DNA of 64,000 nt from the NCBI RefSeq assembly GCF_905220365.1, contig NC_061141.1, positions 503,501 to 567,500 of the forward strand, written 5' to 3'. This document shows positions 10,782 through 22,424 of this stretch, in pieces. The notes under the pieces are model-generated. The model ran no database searches. It saw only the letters and a list, made by a program, of their open reading frames with translations, and had not been told where the DNA came from. Every line of letters begins with the position of its first letter. Position 1 is the first letter of the stretch. This stretch comes from Vanessa cardui (taxonomy: Eukaryota > Arthropoda > Insecta > Lepidoptera > Nymphalidae). The position numbers and the translations under genes are program-made.

Positions 10782-12061
10782 TGTTGACTCTTACCTTCAT
10801 TTTGTAAAAGAGCTCCTCTAAAAGCTCCCTATGAAAAGATTTCGTGAACTTATTTGTCGAATTTATAGAATTTTCTGGGTTTCCCTCAACTTCACACAAT
10901 CGACTCGTTCAGATTTTTTTTCGAACACACAATAAATATACAAACTTCTTTGAAATGAATTACACTCGGAGCCTTCTTAGCGTTTTATCTTGACATGATA
11001 TTAAAGTAGCTCCTACCTGTCATCTATACGCTCTATACGCTTAAATCTCTAAACTACGCAACAAAATTAAATGCGGTTTGCATCAATAAACAATGCAAAC
11101 AATGGAAGGTTAAGATGTGGAGATAATAACGTAACCTAATCGAAAAACAAAGAAGACTAATATTTTTAAGTAATAATTAAATAAAAATTTATATAAAAAT
11201 TACATCTTTGTCCTTGCCTAAAGTTAGAATGGGTAGGTAGTATTATTTAATTTATGAATTATAAGTACTTATAATTAGAAATATTATAAATATTTTATAA
11301 TAATAATATTATTCCATCTGGACACGCAGTAGCGTGACAAGCCAACACAAACCGTTTGGAGCATCTTTTGGCCTCTCATAACTCAAAAACTGTTTCGCAA
11401 TCAAATTGAATTTGAAAAACATAATTCGTATATGAGAACTTGCTTAGGCAGGCCCTAGACTGCAGTACAGAAGAGGTGATATTTTATATAGTTATAAATA
11501 AATTTCAGGAAGGACAATTGAACTTGGCACCTATTTAGATCTCCCTTATTGACTTCAATAACCAAGGTGTAAATCATAATACTGAACTTGGCTCTCATTG
11601 TACATTTATGTGTTTGACGGGATCTTTTACTTCCTCGAACCTTTCTTAACTTCCTTTAGTAACGCCATACCGCTTTCACTCGGATAGCTTCCTAGATGAA
11701 CTTAATTAAACGCTTCATGTTATTGAAATATTCTCGGAAACAATTTATTATGAATTTTTAATACAAAGTAATGTAATCCCGTTGCAGGTTTCATAAGATT
11801 TTCTTTTAATAATTAATACAACTGACTAGCTTAACATTCAATAGTAAATGTAAAATCTCGACCGCGTTTATAGATGGCAGAAGTTTATTTAGGCATACAG
11901 TCTTAAAATAAAACCTAAAACAAAATATCAAATTGATGAAAATAGTAAAAAAATCGTCGTTTCGAAACGTCGTATTATAGTGTTAAACTAGCTGTTCCCG
12001 CGACCTTATATTAATTTGAATTTAACAAAAAATATATTGTAGCCTTAAGCTACCTTACCTT
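10782..12061. repeat. Duplicated backbone with Helitron-like relics; no gene
   Basis: Matches copy B 37107-38269. About 10980-11130 resembles a Helitron-type repeat (TAAATCTCTAAACTACGCAA, GCGGTTT), as at 19150. About 11985-12020 has the ACTAGCTGTTCCCGCGACCT start common in lepidopteran repeats. I see no exon. Confidence 0.45.
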
Positions 12062-12155
12062 ACTCCTTATAGCTTCACTTAATTGTTATATGACGATTCA
12101 AAAGTGCTTGAAAAAGCCCACTTGAATAAAGTATATTTTGATTTTTGATTTTTTT
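12062..12155 (+). mobile_element. LINE X 3' end (shared)
   Basis: The run ATAGCTTCACTTAATTGTTA, ACGATTCAAAAGTGCTTG and TTGAATAAAGTATATTTTGA is the LINE X 3' terminus. The copy B counterpart is at about 38268-38361. Confidence 0.75.
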
Positions 12156-13149
12156 GATTTTATCAGTTACGTGCTAGTGAAAGTCTCGTCCAAATCGGTC
12201 CAGCTATTCCAGAGATTAGCCGGAACAAACAGATAGATAGACAAAAATTGTAAAAAATGTTATTTTGGTATAGGGACCGTGTCTACATACATATGCACAC
12301 TCCAATTTTATCATATGTATAGATTTAATGTAAAACAAACACAATATTGTACATAAAAACGTTAAATCGTTTATCACAACTACGTGATAATGAAATTTAA
12401 AAAAAAAATGCGCTAAGTTTAATTTAGCCACTTTTCTCAAGCCCAAGGTGTTAATTTCCGAACCGGTGATAAATTTTCGACTTTGACTTCACTTTGATAT
12501 ACAACAACTGTTTATTAAAAACTTTCTGATATTAAATAAGTTAATTATTGAAAGTCAAATAAATTATCTTATAAAAAGAAAGTTCAACAATGGGAAACTA
12601 ATAAAGTTACTGTCCTTAAAAAAAATGCTTCAAAGAGTTTGAACGCGAGAAAATAATTCTGTAGGAACCCCTCTGCAGGTAAAGGTCTACAAAAGAACTA
12701 AAATTAAATACCTAATTATTTATTAACGTATCTAAAATTCAATATAAAACTACTAACATAACATTATTTTTATAAGTATATATACACATCTAACATACAT
12801 AACTAACAAAAACATTTTAACTCTGTAAACAAGTATTTTCTGTAAGAAATAAAAGGCTTTTTTATTTTTATTTATTATTTATTATAGAAAATAAATCTTG
12901 ATCAAACTCGTCATGTCCCATTTATATACCATCTTATAGGATTCGATTTCATGGAAAGACTCGCTGATAGCACGCGTTCTCATATTGCGATATTACATTT
13001 ACTAATATCGCAAAACCTTAGTCTTAGTGACTTCTATACATCGACCTTAGATTGGCAATCATTGCAACAGTCTAGTTCTAGTGACCAGTAACTTTTATAT
13101 ACAATAACAATATGTGATGCTCTTAAGAGTTAATAATAATAATAAAGTA
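12156..13149. other. Duplicated backbone; no recognisable gene
   Basis: Matches copy B about 38362-39371. 12170-12320 has a common lepidopteran repeat block (GTCCAAATCGGTCCAGCTAT, ACAGATAGATAGACAAAAAT). The rest is AT-rich, with a polypyrimidine patch at 12855-12880. Confidence 0.4.
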
Positions 13150-13412
13150 AAGTAACAGCCTGTACATTTCCCACTGCTGAGATAAGGCCTCCTCTTTCAT
13201 TAAGGAGAGGGTTTGGAACATATTCCACGCTGTTCCAATGCGGGTTGGTGGAATGCACATGTGGCAGAATTTCGATGAAATTAGACACATGCCGGTTTAT
13301 TCACGATGTTTTCCTTCACCGCCGAGCACGAGATGAAATATAAACACAAATTACGCACATATATATAGTGGCGCTTGCTTGGATTTTAACCACTGAGCCA
13401 TCTCAATAATAA
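13150..13412 (-). repeat. tRNA-derived SINE T1 (minus strand)
   Basis: A full-length reversed T1 element running from the body end (ACAGCCTGTACATTTCCCAC) to the reversed head (ACTGAGCCATCTCAATAA). In copy B the same SINE (39372-39966) is split by a LINE Y insertion. Confidence 0.85.
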
Positions 13413-13424
13413 AAAAAAAAACAA

Positions 13425-13645
13425 ATTTGGACAACATTACATACATTACTTTTATCCCAATGTTAGTAGCTAGAGCACTTGTGTTATGGAAAATCAGAAG
13501 CAACGACGGTTCCACAAACAGCCAGACCCATAACATAGAAAGCGAATGAACTTTTTCTACATTGGCCTGGCCTGGAATCGAACCCGGGACCTAGGAGTGG
13601 CGTATGAGAACCGGTGTACATACTACTCGACGGCGGTCGTCCAAG
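13425..13645 (-). repeat. tRNA-derived SINE T2 (minus strand), shared
   Basis: Reversed T2, with GAATCGAACCCGGGACC (box B complement) and ACCGGTGTACATACTACTCG (box A complement). The copy B counterpart is at 39975-40207. Confidence 0.85.
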
Positions 13646-16600
13646 AGTAAAATAACAAATCTATTTTTCAGCAATGTTGTGTAAAAGTTGATAAGTATTT
13701 GTTTGACGTAAGGCGTTGTTGTGATTGTATTTTTACAAGTTTGTTTGAGAAACAATACGATCATATCAGTCTAGATTGTCTTTCCAAGCAGATAACGACT
13801 CAAAGATGCAGCTCATGGAACAAAACCCTTTTGTTATACCAAGACAAAGAAATATATTATAAACCTATGTTCCTTCTAATACTGATATTTTCAAACAAAG
13901 GACATTCTACTTTTTTGTGAAACATAAAATAACCCGCCAAAAAAATATTTTTATACCCATTAAAAAATATTTTCTATTGTATGAATTTGTTCTAAGGAAA
14001 AATTTGGAGTCACAATAAGTAGCATACAAACAGAACATTTTAATTTTTCATCGTTCTTATTTCTACGAAAAATGTATGATTGCTGGATAATCCTTCCAAA
14101 AGATATAATAATATCACTAAGGAGGCAGACATAGATAGATATTTCAACCTGAAATTTATTGTCCCAATACTCTAAAAATATCATTAGAAATAATCGTACT
14201 TTTTATTTTAATAATTATTAAATATTTTTTTAGTACATATTTTAGTTTAAGTCTCATATTGTATAATTCTTATTTTGGCCTCTGAAGTTTAATCATTTTT
14301 TATAATATATCGCATCCGCAATTAATTATACTAGCTTATAGCTTAAACTGTAATATTATCACTAAATAGCCTATATAATGGACTGGCAAATGAGCCACCC
14401 ATGAGATGGGAAGTGGTCACTATTGCCCATAGACGAACGGTAAGAAATATGAAACATTTCTTCTATCAACAATCTGCTACCTGAGGTGGTATATCCCTTG
14501 TGCCTGTAGTTAGACTGACTTACTCACCCACCAAACTAGATCGTAAGATATACACATCAAACAAGATATATACTATATTGTTTGAAGATTTTTTATGTTG
14601 ACTTTCCTTCCTTTCGCTTCAAATCTCACTTGCAAAACATTGACAACGCCATCTAAGTCAAATTTCGACTTATGATCAATATCTAAAATTTAAGATTAAA
14701 ACTAAGAATTGCTGAAATTATTGAAAACTATAAATTATTTTATAAATTTAATTACAAAAGCTTATCTAAAAGAGATCGCGATAAGACTTTAATATACATT
14801 TTCAGATTTGGGTTTCGGCTTCAAATCAGACGTCTTTGAAGAAATAAATTTTATCTAAATATTTCGAGCAAAACGGCAATTACATAGAAATTTAATAAAT
14901 TCGACACGGATGTAGCATAAATGATATGTAAATAGAATATATCTATAGTATATATTATATATTTGTCTATTGTAGTGTATACTTCGCCAGTTCTACTCAT
15001 GTACCTACAAGTAGGTAAAGCAAATTTAACTTTTGATTTATAAATATTTTAGTCCAAAGATTTTGACTTTGACTTTATCTAAGGTAGAAAATGGCCATAA
15101 AAGAAAGGCTGATTTTGATAACGGTGGTGTATCCGAACGGGGAAGTGGATTATGATTACAACAACAACAATAGCCTGTAAATTTCCCAACAATTAAGAGA
15201 AATAATTTAGAGGAAGGATACATGCTACTTTTAAAAACTCACCAAAAATGTTGCTTTCGATTCGTGTGTTTTAGATAAAGTTTTATAAATTATTAAGGAT
15301 AAAGTCGGTAAATGTAAAGTATTTTAGCTAGTCAACTTATAACACCGATCTTCCAACTCCGTAAAGTCAATGTTCCCTGAAAAAGGTACGAAACATTTTA
15401 TGTCATATTCAATTATCTATATAATGTCATAAAAAAAAACGATACAAAAATTTTCAGTTGTTTTTATTTTCAAGCGAAGTTTCAGAGTTGCAGAGTTTTT
15501 AGTCAACATTGTATGCCAACTAAAAGCTCTGCAATAAATCAAAAATATTTAAGATTTATTCCTTAATTCAAAAGATACCAAGGAGTCATAAGATTATTAT
15601 CGCTGTTAATGCGATCGACCGGGAAGACACGGTCTCGCTATAAAAAGTTAATTTCCGACTTCGCAACGAATGAATACTCGCCAGACTAATTAATACTTAA
15701 TAGTTATGTTTTAATTTCCCTCGTAATTGTTTGAGAACTGTACGAGGGAAACTTAATGCAATGCCACGACTCAGGTTACCTCTGGAACAAAGAGATTTGA
15801 TAAATAAAAGTTCTCGGCTCCGTTTAATCTTGCTAAGCTGAAATAACTTTTTGAGCTGAGAAATACATTTACCTTCGTAATCATCTTAAGGAGGTTATTT
15901 TGTAAGCTGGTTTTATATTTATAATGTTCAAAAGTCAAATGCGTCCAGAACTACAAATATAAATTATCTGAAATATGTATTGACACGCTAAGTTGGTACC
16001 ACTCGTTTTCCGTGACGTCAAACGGCACGTTTTTATATGCCGTTAAGCCCCGCCTCTGCCACCTCTTTTTCCTTGTTTGATTTGACAAAACTCTCTGTTC
16101 ATCTTTTTTTATACAAAATACTGTAAACACTATTTCCATAAAAAATAATTACAATCTTTCACTTCAATGGAACTTCCTATAATGATCTGAACATGAACAA
16201 AACCCGCTATATCCATTTTCATACAAACTAAATCGGGCTTATGGCATAATTATGCATCAAATTGCATAAATCATGTTCAATATCGACGTCATCATTTGTA
16301 CTCTGATATGCATGATGAAAATCAACGATGAACATCAATTAACAGACGCACGAAAACATGCTAATATCCAAAGGATTTAAGTGTAGGGATCTTGTAAAGT
16401 AACGCGTTATTCTATTTTTTAATTCTTTCTTGCAAGCGGACTTGTTATTCATAGACGTTATAAGAAATTTCCTCAATATTGAAATTGGATCATGTGCCTG
16501 TAAATACACCGGCCCACTCACCGGAGCCGAAACAAAACAATACTATTATGAGACGAGTGGATCAAACACATGTTCATGCTTGCAAAAAGCCCTACCACCA

Positions 16601-16911
16601 ACTATATTCATCTACAACCCTTTTTCCTGTACTTATGGTAAAGAATAATTCAAAGCCCATCTTTTATACGAAATATAATTAACACTGTGCAATAAGTATA
16701 AATAAAGATGATGTGCTAATTAACTTGTTGAATCGGAATAAGAAGTTTTGAAAATGAGAACGCAAGGTGAACCATATTATATGTATGTCTACGACAAGTC
16801 GCCTACAAGTTTAAAAAAGCAAAGTCTACGTAGTCCAGAGCAGTACAGCAAAGAAATATTTATCGCTTCTATTCCATCAGAGTGTCAATTACGTTATGTC
16901 GATTGCACTTG
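13646..16911. repeat. Duplicated backbone with old SINE M relics; no gene seen
   Basis: Corresponds to copy B 40213-44560. It contains diverged SINE M relics at 14380-14550 and 16490-16610 (minus-like orientation). Several small frames on either strand recur in both copies, but they differ by frameshifts and carry no recognisable domain. No micro-exon bounded by good splice sites was found. Confidence 0.5.
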
Positions 16912-17090
16912 AGAACCGAGATGGCCTGGTGGTTAGAACGCGTACATCGTAACCAATGATTGCGAGTTCAAACACAGGCAAGCACCACTGACTATTCATG
17001 TGCTCAATTCGTGTTAATTGATAAACATATCTCACATCTCATGTTCGGCGGTGAAGAAAAACATCATTACAGGCTGTTGTTGATGTTGTG
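16912..17090 (+). repeat. tRNA-derived SINE T1, shortened (shared)
   Basis: The head GAGATGGCCTGGTGGTTAGA and box B-like GAGTTCAAACAC are followed by the GCGGTGAAGAAAAACATCAT block and a truncated end. Copy B 48085-48245 is the counterpart. Confidence 0.75.
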
Positions 17091-17720
17091 TTCTTGATTG
17101 CACGTAATTCAATAAAATCTGTTAAACAAGCCTAAATATAAACCGAGCGTATTATTTCATCTAGAGGAATTCGCGTCGAGAACATATTATTTGAGTTCCT
17201 ATACATCAATAGTAACATGAAGACACGCATTGTTATTGAAATTTCCATGCGAACTGCAGTTAATTGACATGAGCATACGTTGTCGATGGAAAATATTTAT
17301 GAATCAATATCAGCCCGATCGGAAACGAAACGCGTTGCAGATTGACGTGTAGGTAAGGCTACACATATATTTTTTCATCAGGCTTTATTGAAGTAAAAAT
17401 TTATTATACAAAAGAGCTTAACTAAAACGAATTATTTACTCAATCTCAAAATATACACGAAATAATGAAATAGCATACCCATTGAAGTAAAAAAAAACAC
17501 AATGTTACTAATTAAAAAAGTAATAAGACATAAGTTATCTAGTTAAAGTTCAGCCGTTCCAAATAGCTTTTTTTGCGTTCCAAATAGCATCAGGCAAATC
17601 GTTCCACCATCGAAGTTATGCACTTGATGAATCTCGTTCTTGGCACTAGCCCCTCCCAACTCACAATTCTAGATCAGTCATTACTCTCAAAGTATTTCCT
17701 TTAGCGTTAAGTACAAGGTT
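17091..17720. other. Duplicated backbone; no recognisable gene
   Basis: Matches copy B 48246-48893 closely. Unique-looking sequence with no open frame or splice-bounded exon that I can support. Confidence 0.45.
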
Positions 17721-17952
17721 TTTTTTTTATAAGACAACATCACATACATTGCTCTGATCCCAATGTAAGTAGCTGAAGCACTTGTGTTATGGAAATCAGA
17801 AGTAACGACGGTACCACAAACACCCAGACCCAAGACAACATAGAAAACTAATGGTAATCTACATCGACTCGGCCGGGAATCGAACCCGGGACATTAGAAG
17901 GGCGTACCCATGAAAACCGGTGTACATACCACTCGACCATGGAGGTCGTCGA
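17721..17952 (-). repeat. tRNA-derived SINE T2, private to copy A
   Basis: Reversed T2 flanked by the 8-bp direct repeat ACAAGGTT (17713-17720 and 17953-17960). Copy B reads through uninterrupted (GTACAAGGTTATAAGC near 48890), so this is a post-duplication insertion with a clean empty site. Box B complement GGGAATCGAACCCGGGAC is intact. Confidence 0.92.
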
Positions 17953-18015
17953 ACAAGGTTATAAGCAAACATGATTAACGGTTGTTTGGTGCTGGGATAG
18001 AGGAAGTATTGAGTA

Positions 18016-18145
18016 TCTTGACGGTTCTTCGGTAGAATCTACTTTTCGCACCGGTAGTAGCTATACGTTTAATATATTTCTATAAAATATCAATTCAAAA
18101 GTGCTTGTAAATCGTCTTGAATAAGGTAAATTTGTATATTAAATT
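18016..18145 (+). mobile_element. LINE X 3' end, diverged (shared)
   Basis: GGTAGAATCTACTTTTCGCA, then ATCAATTCAAAAGTGCTTGT and GTCTTGAATAAGGTAAATTT, follows the LINE X 3' UTR with substitutions. Copy B 48958-49085 is the counterpart. Confidence 0.6.
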
Positions 18146-18279
18146 TTTTAAACACAATTGGCACCATTGCCTGGGATTTAACGTGCAATATTTGATTACG
18201 ACTCATGTCTTCCAGCCCCAATGGTTTACATTTCACTTAGTAAACAATTTCATAAACTATCTCACCTATAAAGAGTATT

Positions 18280-18460
18280 CATGTGCTTAATTTGTGTTTA
18301 TAATTCATCTTGTTCTCGACGGTGAAGGAAAACACCGTGAAGAAACCTATATCAGTCCAATTTCATAGAAATTCTGCTACTTGTCACCAACCTGCATTCT
18401 CCTCAAAGAGAGAGGAGACCTTTAGCCCAGCAGTGGGAAATTTACAGGCTGTTGTTGTCA
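18280..18460 (+). repeat. tRNA-derived SINE T1, head lost in copy A
   Basis: Only the body remains (TCATCTTGTTCTCGACGGTG to TAGCCCAGCAGTGGGAAATT). Copy B 49211-49490 keeps the tRNA-like head, so the head was deleted in copy A. Confidence 0.7.
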
Positions 18461-19119
18461 CACTTATTAGCGGCCTCGGAAACAGTTTTGTAAACTTTGT
18501 CCATTAAATATTCTGTGATTGATTGCTTAAATTTGTGATTGTAAATATAATCCTTACAGACATTCAAGCAAATTTTAAAGAAAGACTGAGTACTACTAAT
18601 GTTTTAATTAATTCGATTTTGAGTATTTTGTAAATGAAATTTAGTCATTATATACTTTATTTAATTGGGTTCTAAGAAGGATTTTTTGCGAATTCCTATA
18701 AAATGGGTATATTTAATAGAAAGTTCTCACCAGTTTAGGCTGTAGGTTGTATCGAGAAGAACCGGAAAGAAGGTCATGATTTGTTTCATAGAATGAGTAA
18801 AAAAAAATTTCTTATTAAAGTAAGTTTTACTTATTATTATTATTATATTAGATTGATTTATTGATGCATGTAAGTTGATCAATGTTATTTTTGTTCCCAA
18901 CAAAATTCAGAATAAACTTCATGTGAAATTAAATACTTGGCGTAAAAAAATATCTTTTCATCTCGTGTTTACACTGTGTCACTGAAAATATCAAATTCAT
19001 CGAGTTTATTGCTTATATAGCGGATGTGTAAATAATAATAATGGTTTTAAGAAAATACAAACTTTATTATACGATTAGTATACAATCAAAATAAACTAAC
19101 AATTAAATAACCCATTGTT
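18461..19119. other. Duplicated backbone; no recognisable gene
   Basis: Matches copy B 49491-50200, which has a private 90-bp stretch near 49838-49930. No exon or repeat family recognised. Confidence 0.4.
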
Positions 19120-19402
19120 ATACCTTTACATAGTATAAAACAAAGTCGCTTTTTATATCCCTATGTCCCTTTGTACGCTTAAATCTTCAAAACTACGCAA
19201 CGGATTTTGATGCGGTTTTTTTAAATAGATAGAGTGATTCGAGGGGAAGGTTTGTGTATAATACATGAACAATATAGTAAAGAAACACTGATAATTTTCG
19301 AAGTTTGCAATGTGATGTCGTAAAATAACAAATTCTGTAGTACATTTAGTATCAGTATTGCATCCGTGCGAAGCCGGGGCGGGTTGCTAGTTATAGATAA
19401 TA
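19120..19402 (+). mobile_element. Non-autonomous Helitron (Lep1-like), 3' portion
   Basis: It contains TACGCTTAAATCTTCAAAAC, TACGCAACGGATTTTGATGC and ends GCGAAGCCGGGGCGGGTTGCTAGT, which resembles the 3' terminus (ending CTAG) of Lep1-type Helitrons as I remember them. No Rep/helicase coding. The counterpart in copy B is interrupted by a SINE T2 at 50495. Confidence 0.6.
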
Positions 19403-20078
19403 CATAACAGCCTGGAATCACAGTCGTCTCGTTCACGGTAACGGACAGTTGACGCACACAGGGCTATCTTTAACCTATTGGAGGACCTGGGAATACTTGG
19501 AATATAACTAGATAAACAAGGTTATATGTTTATTTTTAGCAATCATATAATATATTATACTTTTTTATTCGATCTAAGGAGGCCCCTATCGCTCGCGGGG
19601 CCCGGGGCACTTGCCCAAAGTGCAAAGTAGGATAGAGGGGTCTGGACACAGTGACAGTGACTTCGAGAATCGAAATACATTCGCTACACGTATAAGTTAT
19701 GATGCTGTTGTCTTAGATTTTCGCGATTATTACACATTGAAATAAAACTAGTTTTAACGGATTTAAATCGCGGGTAGACTGCCCGGGACCCGTGACCACG
19801 AACGCTGTAAAGTGCTCGAAACGTCGGGATGATGAAAATAATTAATTGTCCAGTAAATGAGCTAAGCTATTAATGGCTATTTAAGCAAGTTGCCTGTGAC
19901 ATATGAGAGAATCTTTAATTTAATGTTGTAAAATATCAAATTACCACCAGTTCGAAAAGGAAACACCCTGACCTGAGAAGAACCGGCGAAAGAGCATCAG
20001 CGTCATTCTTTTAACTAGTTTCTATAACAGCTTTGCCCGCGTATGATTTTGAAGGTCAAATATTAAGTATCCTTTTTT
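19403..20078. repeat. Duplicated backbone with half of a palindromic element
   Basis: 19737-19773 carries one arm (AAATAAAACTAGTTTTAACG, then GATTTAAATCGCG) of a palindrome that is complete in copy B at 51142-51290. Copy A lacks the second arm and about 840 bp present in copy B. About 19945-20020 has a common lepidopteran repeat word (GAGAAGAACCGGCGAAAGAG). No gene. Confidence 0.6.
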
Positions 20079-20368
20079 TATGGACTAAGTTTGCGGACTA
20101 GCATATGGGCCACCTGATGGTAAGTGGTCACCGTCACCCATAGACAATGACGCTGTAAGAATTATTAACTATTCCTTACATCGTCAATGCGCCACCAACC
20201 TTGGGAACTAAGATGCTATGTCATTTGTGCCTGTAGTTACACTGGCTCACTCACCCTTCAAACTGGAACACAACAATACTGGGTACTGTTGTTTAGCGGT
20301 AGAATATCTGATGAGTGGGTGGTACCTACCCAGGCGGGCTTGCACAAAGCCATACCACCAAGTAAATC
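20079..20368 (-). repeat. SINE M (minus strand), upstream of exon 1 copy A
   Basis: Complete reversed SINE M running from the tail side (TGGACTAAGTTTGCGGACTA) to TGCACAAAGCCATACCACCA. It lies 180 bp upstream of the signal-peptide exon; its twin in copy B is at 52319-52608. It was therefore already in the upstream region before duplication. Confidence 0.85.
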
Positions 20369-20469
20369 CTTTTCTTATCTTCCAATGATGTGGGTTGATT
20401 AGTTACGAAACAGCGTAAAAGCCTTACTTCAACATTTATGATAATAGGATTTAATCAATTATCGTATGG

Positions 20470-20550
20470 AAGATTATATTGATTGCAGCCTCGCCGTGAC
20501 GAACTCGATTCCAGCCGTGTCATTGTCTGAACATACCAACACACTCCACA
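20470..20550 (+). promoter_or_regulatory. Putative promoter/5' UTR before exon 1, copy A
   Basis: The 80 bp before the ATG are identical in both copies. A TATA-like GATTATATT sits at 20472-20480 and a CATTG word at 20521 could act as an initiator. Alternatively TTGATTGCAG at 20479-20488 could be a splice acceptor for a 5' UTR exon. The ATG context CTCCACAATGA is favourable. Position only suggests promoter function. Confidence 0.35.
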
Positions 20551-20592
20551 ATGAAGCGGCAGTTCCTCCTTCTCATTTTTATATTCACTGAG
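20551..20592 (+). CDS. Exon 1 (copy A): signal-peptide exon of a cysteine-rich peptide gene
   Basis: Fourteen codons from ATG, encoding MKRQFLLLIFIFTE, end in phase 0 at a consensus donor GAG|GTAAGT. The residues form a compact signal peptide: basic KRQ, then an eight-residue hydrophobic core FLLLIFIF. This is an exact duplicate of 52791-52832 in copy B. From here the nearest plausible acceptor exon is 58777, about 38 kb away across the copy A insertions, the junction LINE and copy B. It may thus be a distal alternative first exon or an orphan. The exon model is inferred from signals, with no transcript. Confidence 0.62.
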
Positions 20593-20717
20593 GTAAGTAA
20601 TAGTGACGACCTAAATAACTAATATGAGTAATCGGAAAAATATTCGATAGATGTTTCATCGATTCGATACGATTTTTTTTCATGTATGTTATGCAGATTA
20701 CAACGTTCAATACTGAG

Positions 20718-20911
20718 CGAGGTCTAATACGCCTCGTATGTCGCCCTTGCAGTGCAGCTAATAATAACATAGATTTCTCTGTTGTTAAGTACAGGCTGTT
20801 ACATTTATTTGATCAACAACATGGAATTTTACTTTCTTAATCATTACGGGGTCTAATAAGCCCTGTACCAGTATTATGATTGTTTTCATACGAGGTCTTA
20901 GACGCCTCGTA
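20718..20911. promoter_or_regulatory. Three related hairpin motifs in intron 1, copy A
   Basis: Three short imperfect palindromes of one type follow exon 1: CGAGGTCTAATACGCCTCG (20718-20736), CGGGGTCTAATAAGCCCTG (20847-20865) and CGAGGTCTTAGACGCCTCG (20891-20909). Each shares GGTCTWA in the loop and is followed by TA. All three are unchanged in copy B at 52958-53149. Function is unknown; they could be binding sites or RNA hairpins in the intron. Confidence 0.5.
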
Positions 20912-20994
20912 CCACAGGAATAGGATAAATAAAAAAAATTACGCCATAGCTATCTAAGAAATATTATATGCCAATATGCACCCAACGTTGGGTT

Positions 20995-21125
20995 CCAATA
21001 TTTTCTGTCCCTTGCGCCTGTACGGGTACATAACAACATTAAATATTGTTGTTTGATGGTAGAATATAATATAGTGAGTCAATGGTACCCACACAAATGA
21101 CTTAGCACAAGATTTTACCACCAAT
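20995..21125 (-). repeat. SINE M, diverged partial (minus strand), shared
   Basis: Shows reversed SINE M words (CCCTTGCGCCTGT, AATATTGTTGTTTGATGGTA, AATGGTACCCACACAA). Copy B twin at 53235-53365. Confidence 0.6.
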
Positions 21126-21244
21126 CTGCTAAAAATTAATGACGTAAATTTTTAGTTAATTTTATAAAAATGATCCAATGCACCGCCTTCTATATGATAC
21201 AGGACACAAGATGTTATCCTGCGCCAACACTGAGTATTGAAGAT

Positions 21245-21400
21245 TACTATCTATACTAATATTATAAATGTGAAAGTAATTCTGCCTGTTTGTCGCTATT
21301 TCACGACCAAACAATTGAAACGAATTTGATGAAATTTATCGTGAAGCAAACTTGAACTCTAAGAAAGGACATTTTTGCCAACACTCTAAAACGCGATCGA
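21245..21400 (+). repeat. Helitron-like 5' block (Lep1-type), shared
   Basis: CTATACTAATATTATAAATG, GAAAGTAATTCTGCCTG and CACGACCAAACAATTGAAAC form the common lepidopteran block also seen at 3985. Copy B twin at 53484-53640. Confidence 0.5.
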
Positions 21401-22424
21401 AGCCCAGGGCTACTACAGCTTTGTTATATGTGTGGCACTTATCCAATGTAGCTTATGTATAACACTACCAACAGTATACAGCACTACTAATATCATTGCA
21501 GGAATTCCATTGCTGGATGATATAATAGGTATATTGGGCAGGTTTACAATGAAACCATATAAGAATTGAGACCGCAATCGGTTGTATTATAAAACAAACG
21601 CAAACCAAAATAGAATGAGTATTTGGTCCACCCATATATACAATTCGTACACTGAATAAATATTACAGAAATATTTATGGAATTCGTGTTTCCAAAAATC
21701 AGTTACCACTTTGTCACACTTTACAAAAGCCTGCAATATAGCCCTTATAGCGTGAGGAATAAGGTTCTCAATCGAATCCCTGTAAAGGCCTCTGTTGTGA
21801 AATTGCAATCTCAAATCAAATCTGTCTCCTTCCATATAATAACTTCTCCGATATATTACAAATTGGATTGTAAATTTCGAATTGATGAATATCTGACGAT
21901 AGAGAGCTCTGTACGCCAATCTTGGTACAGGTGTGCTCTGACATCATTCTGTCGAGACAGCTTGCTATCAATTCACTATCAAACTCAAACTCGAATACCT
22001 TTATTCAATATAGATTATACTAACATATTGATTTTTGTACGGAAAAGAAAATACCCAAATAAAGAAAATACCCGTGAAGAACCGGCGAAAAAAAACTCAG
22101 CGTATCTTTTTTGTGTATTTCTATTATTTACAAATATTCAATATGAAAAAAATAAACATCAAAATCGGTTCATAAATGGCGAAGTAATCAGCGAACAAAC
22201 ATAAAAATATATATATACGGTCGAATTGAGAACACTCCTTTCTGGAAGTCACTTAAAAAGGAGTACCCAGGAGACGATATATGTAGGTGTAATGCAGAAT
22301 AACCTTTCGCATATAAACATTCCTTAACAACGTTGCCACAGGAAATAAATTATTACATAAAGGATCTGACAAAGTTTATCCATTAATCGATTTAAAGTTT
22401 AAATAAATTAAACTTATTAGATAT
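21401..22424. other. Duplicated backbone with overlapping unexplained frames
   Basis: A 175-codon frame on + (21677-22204) and a 110-codon frame on - (21587-21919) overlap, and both recur in copy B (53922-54395 and 53832-54164). The four substitutions I count between copies in the overlap do not favour either reading frame (on minus three of four change residues), and the + frame ends differently in the two copies. I see no domain. 22078-22110 has the repeat word AGAACCGGCGAAAAAA. Treated as non-coding. Confidence 0.4.

Noticed and set aside
21587..22204. Overlapping 175-codon (+) and 110-codon (-) frames, both also present in copy B
   Set aside because: Presence in both copies follows from the duplication. 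Substitutions between copies do not favour either frame, the + frame diverges at its end, and no domain or splice context is visible.
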